Both the position numbers and the translations under genes were made by a program. From the NCBI RefSeq assembly GCF_001273845.1, contig NZ_JHBW01000111.1:23207-87206 (forward strand): DNA of 64,000 nt, given 5' to 3'. Shown here one piece after another: positions 8,193 through 17,401 of this stretch (position 1 is the first letter of the stretch; every line of letters begins with the position of its first letter). The DNA is from Leucobacter musarum subsp. musarum. GTDB lineage: Bacteria; Actinomycetota; Actinomycetes; Actinomycetales; Microbacteriaceae. The notes beneath the pieces were generated by a model, which saw nothing but the letters and a program-made list of their open reading frames with translations, did no database searches and had not been told where the DNA came from.

Positions 8193-9839
8193 TCAGTCCC
8201 AGCCTGGGAGCCAGAGATGCGCCCGCCAGAACCACTCGGCGATCGGGGCTCCTGACCAGAGTGGGAAGTAGAGCAGCGACACCGCGACGGCGACGACGAG
8301 GAAGAGCCCCGTGGCGAGTCTGATGCCGAGTACGGTCTCGGGTGCAGTGAGCGCGCGCTGAGATTCGGGTGCAGCGACCGCATGCGGCCCCAAGGCGATG
8401 GGCCCGGTCGGTGAGAGGCGCTCGAGCGACTGCGCCTCGGCGTGCGTTGCATCGACGGCGTCAGGCAGTGCGGGTCGTATGGCAATTCGGCAGAGGAGCG
8501 CGAGGGCAAGCGCGAGTGCCAGGGCCGAAAACGGCGTCAGCACGACTGCATAGAACTGGAACACCGCCGAGCGCGACACAGTGAGCACCCAGGGCAACCA
8601 CCCCGAGAGATACCCGACGACGATGAACGCAGACACGGTCGTCACGGGGTCTGGCCCGCGCCGCAGGCGGTGCACGACGACGCCTACGAGCGCAATCAGC
8701 GCGACGACCCCTCCCCACGTCACCAGGGCGTTCGGAATTGGGGTGACCGCGGCGACGCACCCCGACCACGGGCAGCCTTCTGCACGGCCCCAATGCGATT
8801 CATACATGCCGGTCGGTCGCAGCGCGAGCGGCCAGGTCAACGGATTCGCGGCGTAGGGGTGCTCGGCGCTCAAGGTGCTGTGCCAGGCCAGCATGTCGGC
8901 GTGGTACTTCAGCAGTGCTTCGGGCCATGACGCTCCGAAGCCGCGCCCCCATCCACCCGGAGTGACGATCCAGCCGATCCAACAGGTCAGGTAGACGAGC
9001 ACCGCCGTCGGGAGCGCAATCACCGCAGTGGCGCCGGATTGCATCGCTGCACCAGCGAGCGCCCGCGTGGTCGACCGGATCTCTACTCCGCGTTCGCGAC
9101 GAATGGCACGCAGCCGTAAGACAAGATCGCGCACGGTGATGAAGATTAGGAACGCCGCGAGCGGATAGAGGCCCGACCACTTGATGGCCGCTGCAGCGCC
9201 GAACGCTGCAGCGGCCGCGAGGAGCCAGGGCCGACGCCACATGATCGGCAGCACGAACCGCGCCGTGTGCTCGCCCGGCCGCGCGCGCAACACGGTCGCC
9301 CCTCGCGCGGCCGTCTGCTCGATGTCGCGCCAGGTACAGAGTGCGCCGACGGCGATCGCCAAGGCCAAGAACCCATCGAGTAGGCCGACGCGTGTCAGCA
9401 CCACGTGCACGCCGTCGATCGCGAGGAGCAGACCCGCGGTGCAGGCGATCGAGAGACGCCGGGTGATCCGCCACCCCAATCGCATCGTCACCGCCACCGT
9501 AAGCACCCCGGCGAGCGCGACGGCGCTGCGCCAGCCCCACCCGTTGCCCGGGCCGAAGACGAGAATGCCGAACCCGATCAGCCATTTGCCGAGCGGCGGA
9601 TGCACGGCATTCGACGGGTCTGCAAGAAACGCGGTCGCTCGTGCACCGCTCATATCGGGCTCGTCATCGGGCCACACCGTCGGGTACCCGTGCGCCAACT
9701 GACTGATCGCATCGCGCACGTAATACAGCTCATCGAAGACGAGCGTGCCCGGTCGCCCGAGCGCCCAGAACCTGAGGGCGGCCGCGACCGCGAGCACCAG
9801 GAGCGGTGCGAGCCATCGGAACCAGCGGGATCGCGTCAC
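8193..9839 (-). CDS. pmt: Dolichyl-phosphate-mannose protein O-mannosyltransferase (Pmt)
   Basis: A 548-residue polytopic GT39 enzyme. It transfers mannose from polyprenyl-phosphate-mannose to Ser/Thr of proteins crossing the membrane in actinobacteria. After the first helix comes the hallmark loop [14 protein letters not shown] with the catalytic Asp-Glu pair. About eleven hydrophobic segments and the C-terminal PMT_4TMC-like part ([23 protein letters not shown]) follow. The GTG start has no ribosome binding site; TAGTCT lies 6 nt upstream, so it is probably leaderless and diverges from proS. Its donor would be made by the Ppm1-like synthase at 37316-38056. Secreted substrates could include the Ser/Thr/Ala-rich HtaA proteins in this window; that is inference. 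Confidence 0.9.
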   Translation of the reverse strand: MTRSRWFRWLAPLLVLAVAAALRFWALGRPGTLVFDELYYVRDAISQLAHGYPTVWPDDEPDMSGARATAFLADPSNAVHPPLGKWLIGFGILVFGPGNGWGWRSAVALAGVLTVAVTMRLGWRITRRLSIACTAGLLLAIDGVHVVLTRVGLLDGFLALAIAVGALCTWRDIEQTAARGATVLRARPGEHTARFVLPIMWRRPWLLAAAAAFGAAAAIKWSGLYPLAAFLIFITVRDLVLRLRAIRRERGVEIRSTTRALAGAAMQSGATAVIALPTAVLVYLTCWIGWIVTPGGWGRGFGASWPEALLKYHADMLAWHSTLSAEHPYAANPLTWPLALRPTGMYESHWGRAEGCPWSGCVAAVTPIPNALVTWGGVVALIALVGVVVHRLRRGPDPVTTVSAFIVVGYLSGWLPWVLTVSRSAVFQFYAVVLTPFSALALALALALLCRIAIRPALPDAVDATHAEAQSLERLSPTGPIALGPHAVAAPESQRALTAPETVLGIRLATGLFLVVAVAVSLLYFPLWSGAPIAEWFWRAHLWLPGWD

Positions 9840-9845
9840 GGCACC

Positions 9846-9887
9846 AGACTACGGCGCACCACCGACACGGGATGCGCGGGATACGAT
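9846..9887. promoter_or_regulatory. Divergent leaderless promoters of pmt and proS
   Basis: On the minus strand TAGTCT (9846-9851) sits 6 nt before the pmt GTG. On the plus strand TACGAT (9882-9887) sits 6 nt before the proS GTG. Neither gene has a ribosome binding site. Confidence 0.55.
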
Positions 9888-9893
9888 GGTGGG

Positions 9894-11675
9894 GTGATTA
9901 CGCGGCTCAGCTCCTACTTCCTGAAGACCCTCCGTGAAGATCCCGCCGACGCCGAGGTGGCCAGCCACAAGCTGCTCGTGCGCGCGGGCTACATTCGTCG
10001 ACAGGCTCCGGGTGTCTTCGCCTGGCTGCCCCTGGGCCTGCGGGTCAAGGGCAAGCTTGAGCAGATCATCCGTGAAGAGATGGCTGCCGCGGGCGCGCAC
10101 GAGGTACACTTCCCGGCGCTCCTGCCGCGCGAACCCTACGAGGCCAGCGGTCGCTGGGACGAGTATGGCGACGCACTCTTCCGTCTGCAGGATCGCCACG
10201 GCGCCGACTACCTGCTCGCACCGACGCACGAAGAAGTCTTCACGAACCTCGTGAAAGACATCGTGTCGTCGTACAAGGACCTGCCGCTGACGATCTTCCA
10301 GATCCAAGACAAGTACCGCGACGAAGCGCGGCCCCGCGCGGGCCTGCTGCGCGGCCGCGAGTTCACGATGAAGGATGCGTATTCCTTCGACGCGACCGAC
10401 GCCGGTCTCGACGCCAGCTACGAAGCCCAGCGCAATGCCTACGAGCGCATCTTCTCGCGGCTTGGTCTCGAGTACGCCATTGTCTCGGCCGACGCCGGCG
10501 CAATGGGCGGGTCGCGTAGCGAGGAGTTCCTGCTGCCGACTCCGATCGGTGAAGACACCTTCGTGCGCTCGGCCGGGGGCTATGCGGCGAACGTCGAGGC
10601 CTACCGCACGCCGGCACCTGAGGCACTGCCGATCGAGGGGCAGCCGGCCGCTCTGGTCTTCGATTCACCGAACACCCCGACGATCGAAACACTCGTCGCG
10701 CACACCAACGAGGCGCTGCCCCGCGAAGACGGACGTGCCTGGACCGCGGCAGACACGCTGAAGTGCCTGGTGCTGGCGGTCACGCCGGTGGGCGGCGAAC
10801 GCGAGATCGTCGTCGTCGGTATCCCCGGCGACCGCGACGCCGACATGAAGCGCGCCGAGGTTGCCTTCGCCGGTGCCGACGTCGAGCCCGCAACGGCTGC
10901 GGATCTCGCGAAGCTCCCTGCGCTGGTCAAGGGGTACATCGGGCCCGCGCTGGTCAGCGACTCAGGCGATGTCACCGCCATGCTGGGCTCCGAGAGCTCG
11001 ACCGGGCTGCGGTTCTTGGTCGACCCCCGGTTGGTGGCAGGCACCGCGTGGGTGACCGGTGCGAACGTTGACCAGAAGCACGCGGCGCACCTCGTGTTCG
11101 GCCGAGATTTTCACGCCGACGGCGTTGTCGAGATCGCCAATGTGCGCGACGGTGACCCGGCTCCCGATGGCTCTGGCCCGATCGAGACCGCTCGCGGTAT
11201 GGAGATCGGCCACATCTTCCAGCTGGGGCGCAAGTACGCGGAGGCGCTTGGGCTCAAGGTGCTCGATGAGAACGGCAAGCTGGTCACGGTGACCATGGGA
11301 TCGTACGGGATCGGCGTCACCCGCATCATGGCGATTCTCGCGGAGCTGCACCACGACGACCGTGGCTTGATTTGGCCGGCTGCAGTGGCGCCGTTCGACG
11401 TGCACGTGGTCGCGACGGGCAAAGATGCAGCGGTGTACGAGATCGCTGAGTCGCTCACAGCGACACTCGACAGTGCCGGCGTCGAGGTCATCTTCGATGA
11501 CCGTCCCAAGGTGTCACCGGGCGTGAAGTTCGGCGACGCCGAGCTGCTCGGCGTTCCTCGCGTTGTCGTGGTCGGGCGCGATGCAACGGACGGGTTCGCC
11601 GAGGTCTGGGATCGTGCCGCAGGCACGAAGGAGAAGGTCGCGCTCGCCGACGTACCGGCGCTGTTCGGGCTGTAA
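9894..11675 (+). CDS. proS: Prolyl-tRNA synthetase
   Basis: 593 residues. It charges tRNA-Pro in the cytoplasm. Bacterial-type ProS layout: a class II catalytic core with motif 1 in the first 80 residues, motif 2 ([20 protein letters not shown]) and motif 3 ([15 protein letters not shown]), interrupted by the editing insertion (about residues 235-395, [18 protein letters not shown]), and a C-terminal anticodon-binding domain (VHVVATGKD to ADVPALFGL). The length is normal. The start is GTG 9894 ([21 protein letters not shown]), with a -10 box 6 nt upstream and no ribosome binding site. In related genomes rimP and nusA follow closely; here a WXG100 cluster intervenes. Confidence 0.95.
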   Translation: MITRLSSYFLKTLREDPADAEVASHKLLVRAGYIRRQAPGVFAWLPLGLRVKGKLEQIIREEMAAAGAHEVHFPALLPREPYEASGRWDEYGDALFRLQDRHGADYLLAPTHEEVFTNLVKDIVSSYKDLPLTIFQIQDKYRDEARPRAGLLRGREFTMKDAYSFDATDAGLDASYEAQRNAYERIFSRLGLEYAIVSADAGAMGGSRSEEFLLPTPIGEDTFVRSAGGYAANVEAYRTPAPEALPIEGQPAALVFDSPNTPTIETLVAHTNEALPREDGRAWTAADTLKCLVLAVTPVGGEREIVVVGIPGDRDADMKRAEVAFAGADVEPATAADLAKLPALVKGYIGPALVSDSGDVTAMLGSESSTGLRFLVDPRLVAGTAWVTGANVDQKHAAHLVFGRDFHADGVVEIANVRDGDPAPDGSGPIETARGMEIGHIFQLGRKYAEALGLKVLDENGKLVTVTMGSYGIGVTRIMAILAELHHDDRGLIWPAAVAPFDVHVVATGKDAAVYEIAESLTATLDSAGVEVIFDDRPKVSPGVKFGDAELLGVPRVVVVGRDATDGFAEVWDRAAGTKEKVALADVPALFGL

Positions 11676-11686
11676 TCCCTGCGCAG

Positions 11687-11721
11687 AAATGGGGGTGTCG
11701 CCGATGGCGATGCCCCCATTT
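11687..11721 (+). terminator. Rho-independent terminator of proS
   Basis: A 16-bp stem (two G-T wobbles) with loop GAT is followed by TTTGCG. The left arm is 11687-11702 and the right arm 11706-11721. It separates proS from the WXG100 cluster. Confidence 0.75.
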
Positions 11722-11889
11722 TGCGTGTGTATCCGATATCCGATTCGGCGAGTTATCCACAATGCTGCGGAATCGTCGTTCTCGACTAAGCCCGACGCGT
11801 AGCGTGAACTTCCACGCCCCATCTGTTGAGGGCGTCACGCACAGATCAGCACGCGAGCCGGGGGGATCGCTTGACGAAGGGAACCCCGT

Positions 11890-12183
11890 ATGGCCAACAT
11901 CACCGTCTCCTACGCCGAGATCGAGCAGGCGGCATCGCAGCTCGGTGCCGGGCGCGACGACATCACCGAGAAACTGCGTGCAATGCAGTCGCACATCAAC
12001 ACGCTCGTATCGTCGGGCTTCGTCACGGACCAGGCTTCGGGCAAATTCAATGGCGCCTACACGGAGTACACGGCGAGCGCGAACACCGTCGTGCAGAAAC
12101 TCACTGAGATTCAATCGTTTCTGACGCAGACCGCGAGCGCGATGCGCGATCTCGATTCGCAGATCGCTGCGAAGATCAACTAG
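11890..12183 (+). CDS. WXG100-family (ESAT-6-like) protein
   Basis: 97 residues, the typical size for this family, with two long amphipathic helices (about 8-40 and 50-92) joined by a turn at VSSGFVTDQASGKF. The classic Trp-X-Gly turn is replaced by Ser-Gly-Phe, a variant common in Actinobacteria. Such proteins form helical hairpin dimers exported by type VII secretion or serve as partners of larger effectors. A ribosome binding site (GAAGGG) precedes the ATG. It leads a four-gene set with a second helical protein, a DUF1023 hydrolase and a lipoprotein. No EccC ATPase or membrane channel gene is in the window, so any export apparatus is elsewhere. Confidence 0.85.
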   Translation: MANITVSYAEIEQAASQLGAGRDDITEKLRAMQSHINTLVSSGFVTDQASGKFNGAYTEYTASANTVVQKLTEIQSFLTQTASAMRDLDSQIAAKIN

Positions 12184-12250
12184 CCAGCCATTCCGGGTGG
12201 CGGGTGCGTGCACCCGTCACCCCCTCTGCCTCTGGAAGGAGGGGGTTGGC

Positions 12251-12559
12251 TTGGCTGACCGATTTACCATCTCTGACGACCAATTGAGTTCGGCCGGAAC
12301 ATTTCTGGTCGCCGCGGCGCACGTTGCGCGTGCGCAGAGCACGGGTGTCCCCACGTTCGAGTTCGAGAGTCTCTCTGGAATCGGCAACGACGTTCGCGCA
12401 TTCGCGCAGGGAATGCGGACCGGAATGCTCGCCCTCGCCGATGCCGGTCGCACCGCGACGGATCAGATCTCGGTGCTCATGCGCGATGCTTCGGCCCTTG
12501 ACGCGCAGGTTGCGAGCGCTCTCGGCACTGGGTTCGCACTGAGTGGGGGTGCGCGTTGA
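12251..12559 (+). CDS. Small helical partner of the WXG100/DUF1023 locus
   Basis: 102 residues from the TTG at 12251, chosen because the purine-rich GGAAGGAGGGGG lies just upstream; an upstream in-frame start would give 18 more residues but lacks this signal. The sequence MADRFTISDDQLSSAGTFLVAAAHVARA is followed by a second helix (DVRAFAQGMRTGMLALADAG) and a Ser/Ala-rich end. This helix-turn-helix pattern is like small type VII secretion partners with no clear WXG motif. Its last codon overlaps the next start by 4 nt (TTGA), so it is translationally coupled to the DUF1023 gene and probably forms a complex with that protein's N-terminal helical region. No specific family is recognised. Confidence 0.7.
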   Translation: MADRFTISDDQLSSAGTFLVAAAHVARAQSTGVPTFEFESLSGIGNDVRAFAQGMRTGMLALADAGRTATDQISVLMRDASALDAQVASALGTGFALSGGAR

Positions 12560-14628
12560 CGATCTTCGTTCCCACCGGCCCAGACGCCGTGCTCGACGGC
12601 ACTCCGATCGTCGGTGCGCCCGAAGAAGCGGCCGCGCTGGGCAGGTATGCCTCGGCGATCGCCGATGGCGCGAACCGTTATGGACTCAGCGTTCGGCAAG
12701 CGCACGTCGCACTGTCAACCGCCCAGAGCAAGTCTCTCGACCAGTTGAGCGCGAAGCTCGCGGGCCGCTTGATCCCCGGCTCGAACGCGATGCGCGAGAG
12801 CGCGGAGCATGGTCGCCGTGCGTGCTCGACCTACGCATCTGAGATCGACCGTATTCACTCAGCTGCCCGTGGCGTTCGTTCGACCGTGGCCGAAAGCCTG
12901 GATACTATTCGACGCTGCGCTCACGACATCGGCGACATCGCGTCGGCGATTCGCATCTCGGCACGGTATGCGTGGGATGAAGGGGCGCCCGGTGCGATGC
13001 CGACGCCGGTTCTCGGACCGAACGCAGACGCGCTGAGCGCCGATCAACGGGAGGCCGCGGTGCAAAGCTTGTCGAGTATGTACGCCCAGCAGTGGTTGTT
13101 GGCGGCGGCGGAGTGGCGATCATCGATCGAGAGCATTCGAGACGCTGCGCGTCGCTGGCGCGATCTCATCGAAGAACGGTCGGCAATCGAGAAATCTTTC
13201 GCCGGTGCGCTGGGAGCCACAACTCTCGGTCAGCTCATCAGTGTTGGAGGCGCGGGCAGCAGCAGGCAGATCGACGCGATCTCTGCTGCGGTAGCCGGAG
13301 AGTATCGGGGTGTTGCCGCAACCGAAGCTGCTGTGCGCACGGCGCATCCGTTGCTTGCGCAGCTTCTGGGCACGGAGTCGGGGTCGTTGATCTGGGATGC
13401 GCCAGCGAACTCAGCTGACGTCGCGCAGCGCTGGGCGGCGATGAGCGAGGCCGACAAGAATCGGCTGATCGCTGAGGTGCCGTGGGTGATCGGGAATCTT
13501 CCGGGACTTCCCTATGGTGTTCGCGATGCGACAAACCGGAAACTCGTCGAGTTCTACCGAGAGCATTCGTCGATGCTCTCGCCCGACCAGCTTCGGCTCG
13601 TGGCAGATGTCAGCCGGATTCTCGATGACGAGGCGGAACAGATCAAGGATCGCGGGTCTGCCCGCCCTCCCATTCAGATGGTGGCGTTCGACATGTCGAC
13701 ATCGGTGCCCCGGGCGGCCGTCGGGTATGGCGATCTCGACACGGCCGACGTTGCAACGTGGGAAGTGCCCGGGATGAACAGCGACGCGTCGATGGCCCTG
13801 GAGAGCTGGGACCAGTCGAGTCGAAATCTGTATCGCAAGCAGGGTGAGGAACTGGGCGGAGACGCGCCTCGCGCAGTCGTCGCGTGGCTCGGATACGATA
13901 CGCCAGATGGCGTGGACACGTTTCAGGTGCTGCTCCCCGAGGTTGCGCGGCAGGGGGCGGCACGCCTCGCGTTGGAACTCGATGGTATGCCCGATGCCCG
14001 TGTCACCCAGGGGAGCGGCATGCCCGTGATCTCTGTGGTCGCTCACTCGTACGGCACCACCGTGAGTTCGATAGCGCTCACTCTGGTGAAGTATCCGGTC
14101 GACTCGTTCATCATGCTCGGTTCGGCGGGCCTCGACACCGCAACCGTGCGCACGCTTGACGACCTCAACGTTCAGGAGATCACCCCAGGTCAGCGCGCAA
14201 TCTATACGACGCACGCATCCCAAGATGAACTTGCGCCGGCTGGCGCGGGGCTTGCGGGGCGCGGTCAACCGAACCCCGACGCTCGGGCGCCGTGGCTGCT
14301 CCCGGTCCACACGGCGAGTCCGGTGTACGACGGGGCGCTCTCCTTTTCTTCCGAGGGGGATGAGAAACGAAACCTGTTGCCAACGGATGGGCACTCGACG
14401 ATTGGCAGCGGAGACCGCCGTGGGTTCTTCGGCGTTTCTGCATCACGAGATCACGGATATATGGACCTGCAAACGGAGTCGCTCGCGAACGTGGCAGAGA
14501 TCAGTACCGGCCACGTCAGCGACCAGCTCATGCGCTCGCTGACCCGAAGCGAATCGGCCTGTGTCGAAGTGCCCATGTTCCATGGGGAAGTCAGACTGCC
14601 GCGACGAGTGGACTGCGAGGTCACGTGA
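12556..14628 (+). CDS. DUF1023 alpha/beta hydrolase with N-terminal helical (WXG-like) region
   Basis: 690 residues. Residues 1-290 are predicted alpha-helical and resemble the long N-terminal domains of type VII substrates. The C-terminal part (about 350-600) is a DUF1023 alpha/beta hydrolase. It contains ARPPIQMVAFD, VVAWLGYDTPDGVDTF and the nucleophile elbow VISVVAHSYGTTVSSIAL (Ser of HSYGT), FIMLGSAGLD with a candidate acid, and the late HGYMDLQTESL with a candidate His. Esterase or lipase activity on cell-envelope lipids is likely for this family, but the substrate is unknown. The start is TTG 12556, coupled to the previous gene; the end overlaps the lipoprotein gene by 1-4 nt. There is no signal peptide, as expected for a type VII effector. 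Confidence 0.82.
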   Translation: MTIFVPTGPDAVLDGTPIVGAPEEAAALGRYASAIADGANRYGLSVRQAHVALSTAQSKSLDQLSAKLAGRLIPGSNAMRESAEHGRRACSTYASEIDRIHSAARGVRSTVAESLDTIRRCAHDIGDIASAIRISARYAWDEGAPGAMPTPVLGPNADALSADQREAAVQSLSSMYAQQWLLAAAEWRSSIESIRDAARRWRDLIEERSAIEKSFAGALGATTLGQLISVGGAGSSRQIDAISAAVAGEYRGVAATEAAVRTAHPLLAQLLGTESGSLIWDAPANSADVAQRWAAMSEADKNRLIAEVPWVIGNLPGLPYGVRDATNRKLVEFYREHSSMLSPDQLRLVADVSRILDDEAEQIKDRGSARPPIQMVAFDMSTSVPRAAVGYGDLDTADVATWEVPGMNSDASMALESWDQSSRNLYRKQGEELGGDAPRAVVAWLGYDTPDGVDTFQVLLPEVARQGAARLALELDGMPDARVTQGSGMPVISVVAHSYGTTVSSIALTLVKYPVDSFIMLGSAGLDTATVRTLDDLNVQEITPGQRAIYTTHASQDELAPAGAGLAGRGQPNPDARAPWLLPVHTASPVYDGALSFSSEGDEKRNLLPTDGHSTIGSGDRRGFFGVSASRDHGYMDLQTESLANVAEISTGHVSDQLMRSLTRSESACVEVPMFHGEVRLPRRVDCEVT

Positions 14629-15251
14629 TGAGCAAGGGGCGTTTTGCAACGCGAGTCGCATTCGTTGCCGCCGTCGGTGTGATCGGAATCGGCGTCACCA
14701 GCTGCATGTCAGAACGACCAATTGTTAGTAATGGAGACCCGATTTCAATCATGACGCGCGAAGAATCACAGCTTTGGGTTGCGGATCAATTCGACGACGT
14801 GGTGCGCGCGAGCGGCGTGGAACGCGGGTGGATGGATCTTTACGAGCCCGATTTTGAATGGCGCTTCGAGCGCGACGCCGATATGCAGAGCATGATCGGC
14901 GTATGGACGCCACAGTACTGCGGTGATTCGATGAGGCGGATAGTTGAAGGGCTCCAGAACAGCACGGCTCCAGACCCACTTCTGGCCGCAGCCAAGGTGC
15001 GGGCGCACTGGGAAGCGAATGGGTGGACGGTGAGCGATGTTCGCTCGACGCCGTCTGAGGCGGAACCGGAGTTTCGAGCCGACCGAGACGACGGTGCGCT
15101 GCTCGGATTCTCGGTGAATGAGAACCGCATGTCCGTTGAGGTCATCTCTCCGTGTTCCGTGCATCGTTCACTCGTGCATCGAAAGCATTCAGACGAGCAG
15201 ACGAGTGATGACGAGGCTTCGACCGGGGATGAAAGTGCCACGACGGAGTGA
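14628..15251 (+). CDS. Lipoprotein of the WXG100 locus
   Basis: 207 residues. A basic N-terminus (MSKGRFATRV) and a hydrophobic stretch end in the lipobox VTSC, so it should be a lipid-anchored surface protein. The mature part contains MTREESQLWVADQFDDVVRA and PQYCGDSMRRIVEG and ends in a Ser/Thr/Asp/Glu-rich tail (TSDDEASTGDESATTE). No known domain is recognised; the size and pattern resemble small lipoproteins coded beside DUF1023 genes. ATG 14628 overlaps the upstream TGA by one base; GTG 14625 is one codon earlier. Its base composition looks less GC-rich than neighbouring core genes by eye. It may be an immunity or anchoring partner of the hydrolase, which is inference. Confidence 0.72.
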   Translation: MSKGRFATRVAFVAAVGVIGIGVTSCMSERPIVSNGDPISIMTREESQLWVADQFDDVVRASGVERGWMDLYEPDFEWRFERDADMQSMIGVWTPQYCGDSMRRIVEGLQNSTAPDPLLAAAKVRAHWEANGWTVSDVRSTPSEAEPEFRADRDDGALLGFSVNENRMSVEVISPCSVHRSLVHRKHSDEQTSDDEASTGDESATTE

Positions 15252-15350
15252 GGTGGCTGCTCTGCGACAGGGGCGCAGACGCCGTCAAGATTCGCGAATC
15301 CGCATGCGGGTACTTCTACGCTTCCCCGTACGACGAAAGAAAGGCACACC

Positions 15351-15830
15351 ATGTCTGACGCACAGCGAACCAACAAGCCGACCCCCGCATTCATCGGAGC
15401 TTCGTGGGTAGCGCTCCTTCTCGGCGTGGGCACCTATCTTATCGGCCTCGTCAACTCGCACATGGAGCTCAACGAGAAGGGCTACTACTTCGCCCTGCTC
15501 ATGTTCGGGCTGTTCGCGGCGGTCTCCCTCCAGAAAACCGTTCGCGATCGCACCGACGGCATTCCCGTCACCAACCTCTACTACGGCATCGCGTGGTTCG
15601 CCGTGGTGATCTCGCTCTCGCTCCTCGCCATCGGGCTGTGGAACGCGGAGAGTCTCATCTTGAGCGAGAAAGGGTTCTACGGAATCGGATTCGCCATGAG
15701 CCTGTTCGCATCCGTCGCCGTGCAGAAGAACGTGCGCGACCTCGCGCAGTTCAAAGCCGACCACCCTGAAGACGAGCCTTTGGTAGAACGCGGCGATGAA
15801 GGCCCGCTGCGCGCGTACCTCAATAGCTGA
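15351..15830 (+). CDS. yiaA: YiaA/YiaB-family inner membrane protein
   Basis: 159 residues with two repeats of a helical pair, giving four membrane helices ([71 protein letters not shown]). The repeated [S/A]VQKxVRD motif and the NEKGYYF/SEKGFYG pairs are signatures of the YiaA/YiaB domain. Function is not established for the family. The start ATG follows GAAAGAAAGG. It lies between the WXG100 cluster and nusA and has no evident functional link to either. Confidence 0.85.
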   Translation: MSDAQRTNKPTPAFIGASWVALLLGVGTYLIGLVNSHMELNEKGYYFALLMFGLFAAVSLQKTVRDRTDGIPVTNLYYGIAWFAVVISLSLLAIGLWNAESLILSEKGFYGIGFAMSLFASVAVQKNVRDLAQFKADHPEDEPLVERGDEGPLRAYLNS

Positions 15831-15919
15831 CGCGGCTCACTCCGGAGTGCGTTACCCTAGTGATTCGCCCGCCAACGCGGGCCATATCTGAATAGACATC
15901 TCAATACCCAGGAGGCCCC

Positions 15920-16915
15920 GTGAAGATCGAACTCGTCACACTGCGACAGATCGAACGTGAAAAAGAGATCCCCTTCGACGAACTGATTCAGATCATCGAA
16001 CAAGCGATCCAGTCGGCCTACTTGCGTCACGCGGAAAACCAGAAGCTCCCCGTGCCCCGCGAAAGCGACGTGCGAGTGACCCTCGACCGCAAGACGGGTG
16101 AGATCTCCGTGCTCATCCCTGAGCTTGACGCCGACGGAGTGGTCATCGGCGAAGCCTATGTGACGACCGACGAATTCGGTCGCGTCGCATCGAGCGCAGC
16201 CAAGCAGGTCATCAACCAGCGCCTCCGCGATCTCAGCGATGATGCCGTGCTCGGCACCTTCAAAGACAAAGAAGGACAGATTGTCTCCGGCGTCGTGCAG
16301 CAGGGGCCGAACCCGCGCATGGTGCACATCGACCTCGGTGAACTGGAAGCGATTCTGCCCCCTGAAGAGCAGGTGCCCGGTGAGAACTATGCGCACGGCA
16401 CCCGACTGCGCGTCTACGTGACGAGCGTCTCCAAGGGCACCAAGGGGCCGCAGGTTATTGTGTCGCGCACACACCCCGGCCTGGTGCGCAAGCTCTTCGA
16501 ACGGGAAGTGCCCGAATTGGCCGAAGGCCTCGTCGAAATCGTTTCACTCGCTCGTGAAGCCGGCCACCGTACCAAGGTCGCGGTTCGCGCGAAGCAGGCA
16601 GGCATCAACGCCAAGGGCACCTGCATCGGAGAACTCGGCAGCCGAGTCCGTGCCGTGATGGGCGAACTCGGTGAAGAGAAGATCGACATCGTCGACTACG
16701 CGCCCGAACTGCCCGCCTTCGTCGCCAACGCGCTGTCTCCGGCCAAGGTCACCGACGTCTTCATGCTGAACGAATCGCTCAAGCAGGTGCGCGCGCTCGT
16801 TCCCGATTTCCAGCTGTCGCTCGCCATCGGCAAGGAGGGTCAGAACGCTCGACTCGCCGCCAAGCTCACGGGCGCGAAGATCGACATCCAGCCGGATTCG
16901 ATCATGAACGACTAA
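15920..16915 (+). CDS. nusA: Transcription termination/antitermination factor NusA
   Basis: 331 residues. It binds RNA polymerase and nascent RNA and modulates pausing and termination. The N-terminal RNA polymerase-binding domain (about 1-125; DELIQIIEQAIQSAYLRHA) is followed by an S1 domain (about 130-200; GQIVSGVVQQGPNPRMVHID) and two KH domains (AKQAGINAKGTCIGELGSR; LAIGKEGQNARLAAKLTGAK). The acidic C-terminal repeats of proteobacterial NusA are absent, as usual in actinobacteria. The GTG start is preceded by GGAGG. Upstream TACCCT near 15852 may be its -10 box. rimP, the usual upstream gene, is missing here. Confidence 0.95.
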   Translation: MKIELVTLRQIEREKEIPFDELIQIIEQAIQSAYLRHAENQKLPVPRESDVRVTLDRKTGEISVLIPELDADGVVIGEAYVTTDEFGRVASSAAKQVINQRLRDLSDDAVLGTFKDKEGQIVSGVVQQGPNPRMVHIDLGELEAILPPEEQVPGENYAHGTRLRVYVTSVSKGTKGPQVIVSRTHPGLVRKLFEREVPELAEGLVEIVSLAREAGHRTKVAVRAKQAGINAKGTCIGELGSRVRAVMGELGEEKIDIVDYAPELPAFVANALSPAKVTDVFMLNESLKQVRALVPDFQLSLAIGKEGQNARLAAKLTGAKIDIQPDSIMND

Positions 16916-17003
16916 CTGAGGCGCTCGCGCACTCTCGTCGAAGCACAGTGCTGATTGGGGAGTGCGTCATGACGCCGCGATACCTTCGCGGCACACTACT
17001 CAT

Positions 17004-17042
17004 CCCGGCGGTGCCCCACCTGAGAGGTGGGGCACCGCCGGG
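17004..17042. terminator. Perfect 18-bp stem-loop between nusA and ylxR
   Basis: Arms 17004-17021 and 17025-17042 are perfectly complementary with loop GAG and are very GC-rich. No T tract follows, and the element lies inside the normally co-transcribed nusA-ylxR-infB operon, so it may be a partial terminator, pause or processing site. Confidence 0.7.
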
Positions 17043-17068
17043 CGTGCTGAAATGCGGAAGCTGGTAAG

Positions 17069-17326
17069 ATGGATGCGGTTCGGACCTGTGTCGCGTGTCG
17101 TCAACGCGCCTCGCGCACAGACTTGCTCAGGGTGGTCGCACACGAAAATCGACTCGACGTCGATGATCGCGCGGTGCTTCCCGGGCGAGGAGCGTGGGTA
17201 CATCCCACACTCGAATGTGTGAACCGCGCAGTGACCCGAGGGGTGTTCCCTCGAGCGCTGCGAGCATCGGGGAAGCTCGATGCAAGCCCTTTAGAGAACA
17301 GGCTGAAAACACTCATGGACAACTAA
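17069..17326 (+). CDS. ylxR: YlxR family RNA/nucleoid-associated protein (DUF448)
   Basis: 85 residues, the normal size. The motif VRTCVACRQRASRTDLLRVV at the N-terminus, then LPGRGAWVHPTLECVNRAV, matches the DUF448 signature in which the GRGAYV-like loop forms the nucleic-acid surface. It is nearly always coded between nusA and infB, as here. In Bacillus and Streptococcus homologues it is an RNA- or DNA-binding regulator, and RNase P has been proposed as a partner. The start ATG lies in TAAGATG, so a -10 box may overlap the start; the exact start is uncertain. The gap to infB is 75 nt. Confidence 0.88.
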   Translation: MDAVRTCVACRQRASRTDLLRVVAHENRLDVDDRAVLPGRGAWVHPTLECVNRAVTRGVFPRALRASGKLDASPLENRLKTLMDN

Positions 17327-17401
17327 TGAGCGGCTCACGATGAAGCCCGTCCGCTAATCAATGGTTCTCGCCTGTCTGGCGTGAACCCAGACAGGAGAAA
17401 A

